The translations under genes and the position numbers were made by a program. Under the pieces are notes generated by a model. It was given only the letters and a program-made list of their open reading frames with translations, did not search any database and had not been told where the DNA came from. Positions 14,639 through 14,913 of a stretch of 14,913 bases of DNA are shown one piece after another. Source of the DNA: an uncultured Collinsella sp. (GTDB lineage Bacteria > Actinomycetota > Coriobacteriia > Coriobacteriales > Coriobacteriaceae); assembly GCA_900758885.1 (NCBI GenBank), contig CAAETD010000171.1:1-14913 (forward strand), read 5' to 3'. The stretch's first letter is position 1. Every line of letters begins with the position of its first letter.

Positions 14639-14686
14639 CATTGGGGACGTTCTTGAATGACTGGTCGTTTAAGAACGTCCCCAATG
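14639..14686. repeat. 48-base palindromic hairpin element (REP-like)
   Basis: Bases 14639-14654 are the exact reverse complement of 14671-14686 (16 of 16). The inner bases 14655-14660 and 14665-14670 also pair (with two G-U), leaving a 4-base loop CTGG, so the whole element is one 22-bp hairpin. AATGACTGG occurs directly repeated at 14656-14664 and 14683-14691. GTAG lies at 14634-14637 just before it. No T tract follows, and a terminator for rpoD already sits upstream, so a repeat-family origin is more likely than a terminator. Its core GGGGACGTTCTT resembles the arm of the palindrome at 87-204. Confidence 0.8.
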
Positions 14687-14695
14687 ACTGGGTCG

Positions 14696-14744
14696 GAAAA
14701 TTTCTTAAAAAAGTTCTTGCCCTGAGCTGATTCGTCCGTATAAT
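14696..14744 (+). promoter_or_regulatory. Promoter of the tRNA-Asn genes
   Basis: TTGCCC (14717-14722) and TATAAT (14739-14744) are separated by 16 bases. An A/T-rich stretch just upstream (14696-14716) resembles an UP element, as is usual for stable-RNA promoters. Transcription would start near 14752, about 23 bases before the tRNA. Confidence 0.8.
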
Positions 14745-14774
14745 AAACTTCGTTGCTTGAGAGCACGCACCTAT

Positions 14775-14849
14775 TCCTCGGTAGCTCAATGGTAGAGCAC
14801 GCGGCTGTTAACCGCGCTGTTGTAGGTTCGAGTCCTACCCGGGGAGCCA
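14775..14849 (+). tRNA. tRNA-Asn (anticodon GTT)
   Basis: The 75-base gene folds into a full cloverleaf. The acceptor stem pairs 14775-14781 with 14839-14845, and the D stem GCTC (14784-14787) pairs with GAGC (14795-14798). The anticodon stem CGCGG/CCGCG flanks loop CTGTTAA with anticodon GTT. The variable loop is CTGTT, and the T stem GTAGG/CCTAC carries loop TTCGAGT. Discriminator G and an encoded CCA (14847-14849) complete the 3' end. GTT reads AAC and AAU, so the product is tRNA-Asn. Confidence 0.97.
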
Positions 14850-14858
14850 GAATTTTCC

Positions 14859-14876
14859 AGCCCTTTCCGTTGGGCT
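14859..14876 (+). other. Weak hairpin between the tRNA copies
   Basis: AGCCC (14859-14863) can pair with GGGCT (14872-14876) around an 8-base loop, followed by TTTAAA. It may help 3'-end processing between the two tRNAs or act as a weak terminator. A 5-bp stem is only suggestive. Confidence 0.3.
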
Positions 14877-14882
14877 TTAAAT

Positions 14883-14913
14883 TCCTCGGTAGCTCAATGG
14901 TAGAGCACGCGGC
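14883..14913 (+). tRNA. Second tRNA-Asn copy, cut by the window edge
   Basis: The last 31 bases are identical to the first 31 bases of the tRNA-Asn at 14775 (acceptor 5' strand, D arm and 5' anticodon stem). No new promoter stands between the copies, so they are probably one transcript. Whether the copy is complete cannot be seen here. Confidence 0.85.

Larger units (their letters stand above)
14773..14913 (+). repeat. Tandem duplication of the tRNA-Asn unit
   Basis: Positions 14773-14805 and 14881-14913 are identical over 33 bases, a period of 108 bases. The match begins 2 bases before the tRNA and is cut off by the window edge, so the full repeat length is unknown. Confidence 0.85.

Noticed and set aside
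14639..14686. Second terminator after rpoD
   Set aside because: The stem is strong, but no T tract follows it, and a terminator is already present at 14595-14630; the repeat-family reading fits better.

Overview
The window is a compact block of housekeeping information-processing genes from a GC-rich bacterium. All genes are on the plus strand: leuS, rimP, nusA, infB, rbfA, nrnA, truB, ribF, dnaG and rpoD, followed by a tandem pair of tRNA-Asn genes, the second cut by the window edge. The strong bias to GAC/GAG/GCC codons, the actinobacterial-style linker in the primary sigma factor and the gene order suggest an anaerobic actinobacterium of the class Coriobacteriia, possibly Collinsella. This assignment is inferred from sequence style, not from a search.

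Layout. Positions 1-86 hold the terminator of an unseen upstream gene and a possible extended -10 promoter. Positions 87-204 form a very large near-perfect palindrome directly in front of leuS (231-2807), which ends at a strong terminator (2827-2876). A near-consensus promoter (2959-2987) is followed at once by an intrinsic terminator-like hairpin (3013-3045) and then by rimP-nusA-infB-rbfA-nrnA-truB-ribF-dnaG. From rbfA to dnaG most junctions overlap by 4 or 8 bases, so this stretch reads as one operon. rpoD (start chosen at GTG 13237) follows after 110 bases with its own extended -10 promoter and ends at a terminator near 14595-14630. A 48-base palindrome (14639-14686), a strong tRNA promoter and the tRNA-Asn array close the window.

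How the genes work together. RimP and RbfA mature the 30S subunit, IF2 starts translation, NusA controls transcription pausing and termination, TruB modifies tRNA, and LeuRS charges tRNA-Leu. NrnA clears short RNA and pAp, RibF makes FMN/FAD, DnaG primes replication and RpoD is the main sigma factor. The usual nusA-infB-rbfA-truB-ribF operon is here joined directly to a dnaG-rpoD pair, linking translation, transcription and replication initiation in one array.

I found no phage, CRISPR, transposase gene, toxin-antitoxin or clearly new multi-gene system. The leads worth following are: two palindromes flanking the block that share a GGGG(A)CGTTCTT core; a terminator placed between the promoter and rimP-nusA, suggesting attenuation; a C-terminal Cys-Cys-Cys-His module on NusA; and an IF2 whose fMet-binding pocket lacks both conserved cysteines.
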